Assembly (NCBI GenBank): GCA_013002925.1
Contig: JABDLQ010000298.1
Location: 1-7,748 of the forward strand
Direction: 5' to 3'
DNA from: Gammaproteobacteria bacterium
Lineage (GTDB): Bacteria; Pseudomonadota; Gammaproteobacteria; Steroidobacterales; SZUA-146
DNA length: 7,748 nucleotides
The notes beneath the pieces were generated by a model. The model searched no databases and was not told where the DNA came from. It was given only the letters and a program-made list of their open reading frames with translations. Shown piece after piece: positions 5,951-7,748 of this stretch. Position 1 is the first letter of the stretch. Each line of letters opens with the position of its first letter. A program made the position numbers and the translations under genes.

Positions 5951-6691
5951 ATGTTGGAAATGAAAAACATCAGCCAGGTTTACCAAACCGATCTGGTCGA
6001 AACGCACGCGCTGAGGGGACTCAACGTCAACGTGTCGGACGGCGAATTTGTCGCAGTCACAGGGCCCTCTGGCTCCGGTAAAACCACTTTTTTAAACATT
6101 GCCGGCTTGCTGGAAGCTCCCAGCAGCGGCGACTACCTGCTCGATGGTGAAGAAGTCAGCCAGCTCTCCGATAATCGCCGCTCTGCAATTCGCAATCAGA
6201 AAATAGGGTTTATTTTTCAAAGCTTCAACCTGATTCCCGACCTGAATCTTTTCGATAATGTCGACGTACCACTGCGCTATCGCAAAATGCCGGCAGCAGA
6301 GCGCAAACGCCGCATCGACGAAGCGCTGACGCGCGTCGGCCTGGCGGCACGAGCCAAACATCTGCCGGCACAACTCTCCGGTGGACAACAACAGCGCGTT
6401 GCCATTGCCCGGGCGCTCGCCGGCGAACCCAGGTTTCTTCTGGCGGACGAACCGACCGGCAACCTGGACTCCCTGATGGCACGGCAAGTCATGGATATAC
6501 TCGAAGAAATCAATCGTGCCGGCACGACCGTCATCATGGTGACACACGATGCCGAACTCGCGCGTCGCGCCCATCGCACCATTTGCCTGCTCGATGGCCA
6601 GGTCACGGATCTCAATCCCTTCGGCGGTCAGCCGCACAGCGAAACAACGAATGACGCGCCTGTCGTGGCGGCCGCACCAACAGGAACCTGA
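5951..6691 (+). CDS. ABC transporter ATP-binding protein, MacB/LolD type
   Basis: This 246-residue cytoplasmic ATPase would power the FtsX-type permease encoded next. All ABC motifs are intact: A-loop Tyr11, Walker A GPSGSGKT (38-45), Q-loop Gln90 in FQSFNLIPDL, signature LSGGQQQRVAIARAL (142-156), Walker B FLLADEP with D166 and E167, D-loop NLDS (171-174) and switch His199. Lengths and motifs match the MacB/LolD subfamily, which works by mechanotransmission rather than by carrying substrate through the membrane. ATG 5951 was chosen because GAGGA (5939-5943) lies 7 bases ahead and MLEMKNISQVYQTDLVETHALRG is the usual family opening. A TTG at 5921 in the same frame has no ribosome binding site. 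A Thr/Pro/Ala-rich tail of about 25 residues follows the conserved core. The permease gene starts two bases after the stop. Confidence 0.95.
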   Translation: MLEMKNISQVYQTDLVETHALRGLNVNVSDGEFVAVTGPSGSGKTTFLNIAGLLEAPSSGDYLLDGEEVSQLSDNRRSAIRNQKIGFIFQSFNLIPDLNLFDNVDVPLRYRKMPAAERKRRIDEALTRVGLAARAKHLPAQLSGGQQQRVAIARALAGEPRFLLADEPTGNLDSLMARQVMDILEEINRAGTTVIMVTHDAELARRAHRTICLLDGQVTDLNPFGGQPHSETTNDAPVVAAAPTGT

Positions 6692-6693
6692 AC

Positions 6694-7748
6694 ATGTTTA
6701 CGTATAATCTGCGGCTTGCGTGGCTCAGCCTCAAACAGACGCCCATTCTCACGGTGCTCACGATTAGCCTGATTGCGCTGGGAGTGGGTCTGTCGATGAC
6801 CACACTGACACTCCACTACATGATGTCATCGGATCCGATTCCGGCCAAAAGTGATGTGTTGTTCAATGTGCAGATTGACAGCTGGGAAGAAGACGAACCC
6901 TATGATGATGACGATGTCACTGCCGCACCGGATCAGCTGACCTATCTCGACGCGATGGCATTACGTGACTTGCCCGGCGCCAAACGCCAGGCGGCCATGT
7001 TCAAGGGCATATTTACGGTAGTGCCGCCCAATGAGGAGGTTAAGCCGTTTCTCGAAGAGACCCGCATGACCGATGGTGATTTTTTCGCCATGTTTGAGGT
7101 GCCATTTTTATACGGCGGCCCGTGGCAAAAGAGCGTCGATCAGCAGACCGAGCGCGTCCTCGTGCTGTCCCGCGAAACCAATGACAAGGTCTTTGGCGGC
7201 AAAGACAGCGTCGGTGAACGGCTGCAGATTGGCAGTGAATATTTTGAGGTGGTAGGCGTTACTGACACCTGGGAGCCGGTGATAAATTTTTATGACGTCA
7301 ATAACGGCCCGTTTGACGAAATACCACAGATTTTCATGCCGTTTTCACTGCTGCAGTTTGGCGAAATGGATCGCTCCGGCAACACGAATTGCTGGGGCAC
7401 CGACACGATTAACGGCTGGGAGGACTTCCTTGCCAGCAAATGTGTCTGGATCCAGTTCTGGGTCGAGGTTGAAATGCCGGAGCAGATCAATACGTTTCAA
7501 CGCAATCTCGATGACTACGTCACGGGCCAGAAAGAACTGGGACGCCATCCCCGACCGCTGAACAATCCCCTGATGGATGTCAATGCCTGGCTGAAGCACA
7601 AAGAAGTTGTCAGTGAAGACAACATGGTGCTGATGGGGCTGTCATTTTTGTTCCTGATCGTGTGTTTGTTTAATGCGATCGGCATTTTACTGGCACGGTT
7701 TGTTGGTAAAGCCCCGGTCATCAGCGTGCGCCGCGCCCTGGGTGCGAG
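6694..7748 (+). CDS. MacB/FtsX-type ABC permease, 5' part
   Basis: The frame is open from ATG 6694 to the window end, giving 351 residues. AGGA at 6682-6685 serves as ribosome binding site. Membrane helix 1 is at about residues 18-40. A large periplasmic domain (about 45-308) resembling the MacB core domain follows, and helix 2 lies at about 311-334. The visible part ends in VRRALGA (345-351), the conserved cytoplasmic coupling motif of FtsX domains that contacts the ATPase. Two more helices are expected beyond the edge. Within the periplasmic domain there is an acidic run at 63-74 (SWEEDEPYDDDD starting at Ser63) and a cysteine pair in NCWGTD and ASKCVW, 17 residues apart, that could form a disulfide. 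In related operons a second permease gene often follows; that cannot be seen here. Confidence 0.92.
   Translation, partial: MFTYNLRLAWLSLKQTPILTVLTISLIALGVGLSMTTLTLHYMMSSDPIPAKSDVLFNVQIDSWEEDEPYDDDDVTAAPDQLTYLDAMALRDLPGAKRQAAMFKGIFTVVPPNEEVKPFLEETRMTDGDFFAMFEVPFLYGGPWQKSVDQQTERVLVLSRETNDKVFGGKDSVGERLQIGSEYFEVVGVTDTWEPVINFYDVNNGPFDEIPQIFMPFSLLQFGEMDRSGNTNCWGTDTINGWEDFLASKCVWIQFWVEVEMPEQINTFQRNLDDYVTGQKELGRHPRPLNNPLMDVNAWLKHKEVVSEDNMVLMGLSFLFLIVCLFNAIGILLARFVGKAPVISVRRALGA

Noticed and set aside
6092..6637. 181-codon minus-strand frame
   Set aside because: It is entirely antisense to the intact ABC ATPase and is a codon-bias shadow.

Overview
The window looks like chromosomal DNA from a moderately GC-rich proteobacterium, most likely a gammaproteobacterium. 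The reasons are the SoeABC-type molybdoenzyme genes, the sigma-54/IHF promoter architecture, and a MacB/FtsX-type efflux operon of a kind common in that class. The taxonomic call is inference, because no rRNA or other marker gene is present.

Left part (1-3450): the 3' end of a large molybdopterin oxidoreductase gene, a four-cluster 4Fe-4S subunit gene overlapping it by ATGA, and, after a 160-bp gap, a DmsC-like eight-helix membrane anchor. The sequence style of all three matches the cytoplasmic membrane-bound sulfite dehydrogenase SoeABC, which would oxidise sulfite to sulfate and pass electrons through the iron-sulfur subunit and anchor to quinone.

Middle (3451-4009): 559 bases without a convincing gene. 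They hold nine tandem 16-bp units that all begin with TGA (3653-3796). After these comes a textbook sigma-54 control region: a 17-bp inverted repeat likely to bind an enhancer-binding protein (3824-3868), a perfect IHF consensus match (3906-3918) and a -24/-12 promoter (3933-3949).

Right part (4010-7748): the operon this promoter should drive. It starts with a small unrecognised one-helix membrane protein (71 aa), overlapped by a GTG-started HlyD/MacA-type periplasmic adaptor. After a 418-bp gap come an MacB/LolD-type ABC ATPase and an MacB/FtsX-type permease cut off by the window end. Together they would form a tripartite efflux or envelope-export pump. The gap contains five 8-bp units and a diverged 13-bp periodic array (5779-5934) directly before the ATPase ribosome binding site.

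The main genes belong to known families. The parts that most deserve a second look are the sigma-54 module, the two unrelated TGA-led tandem arrays flanking and interrupting the efflux operon, and the small coupled membrane protein.
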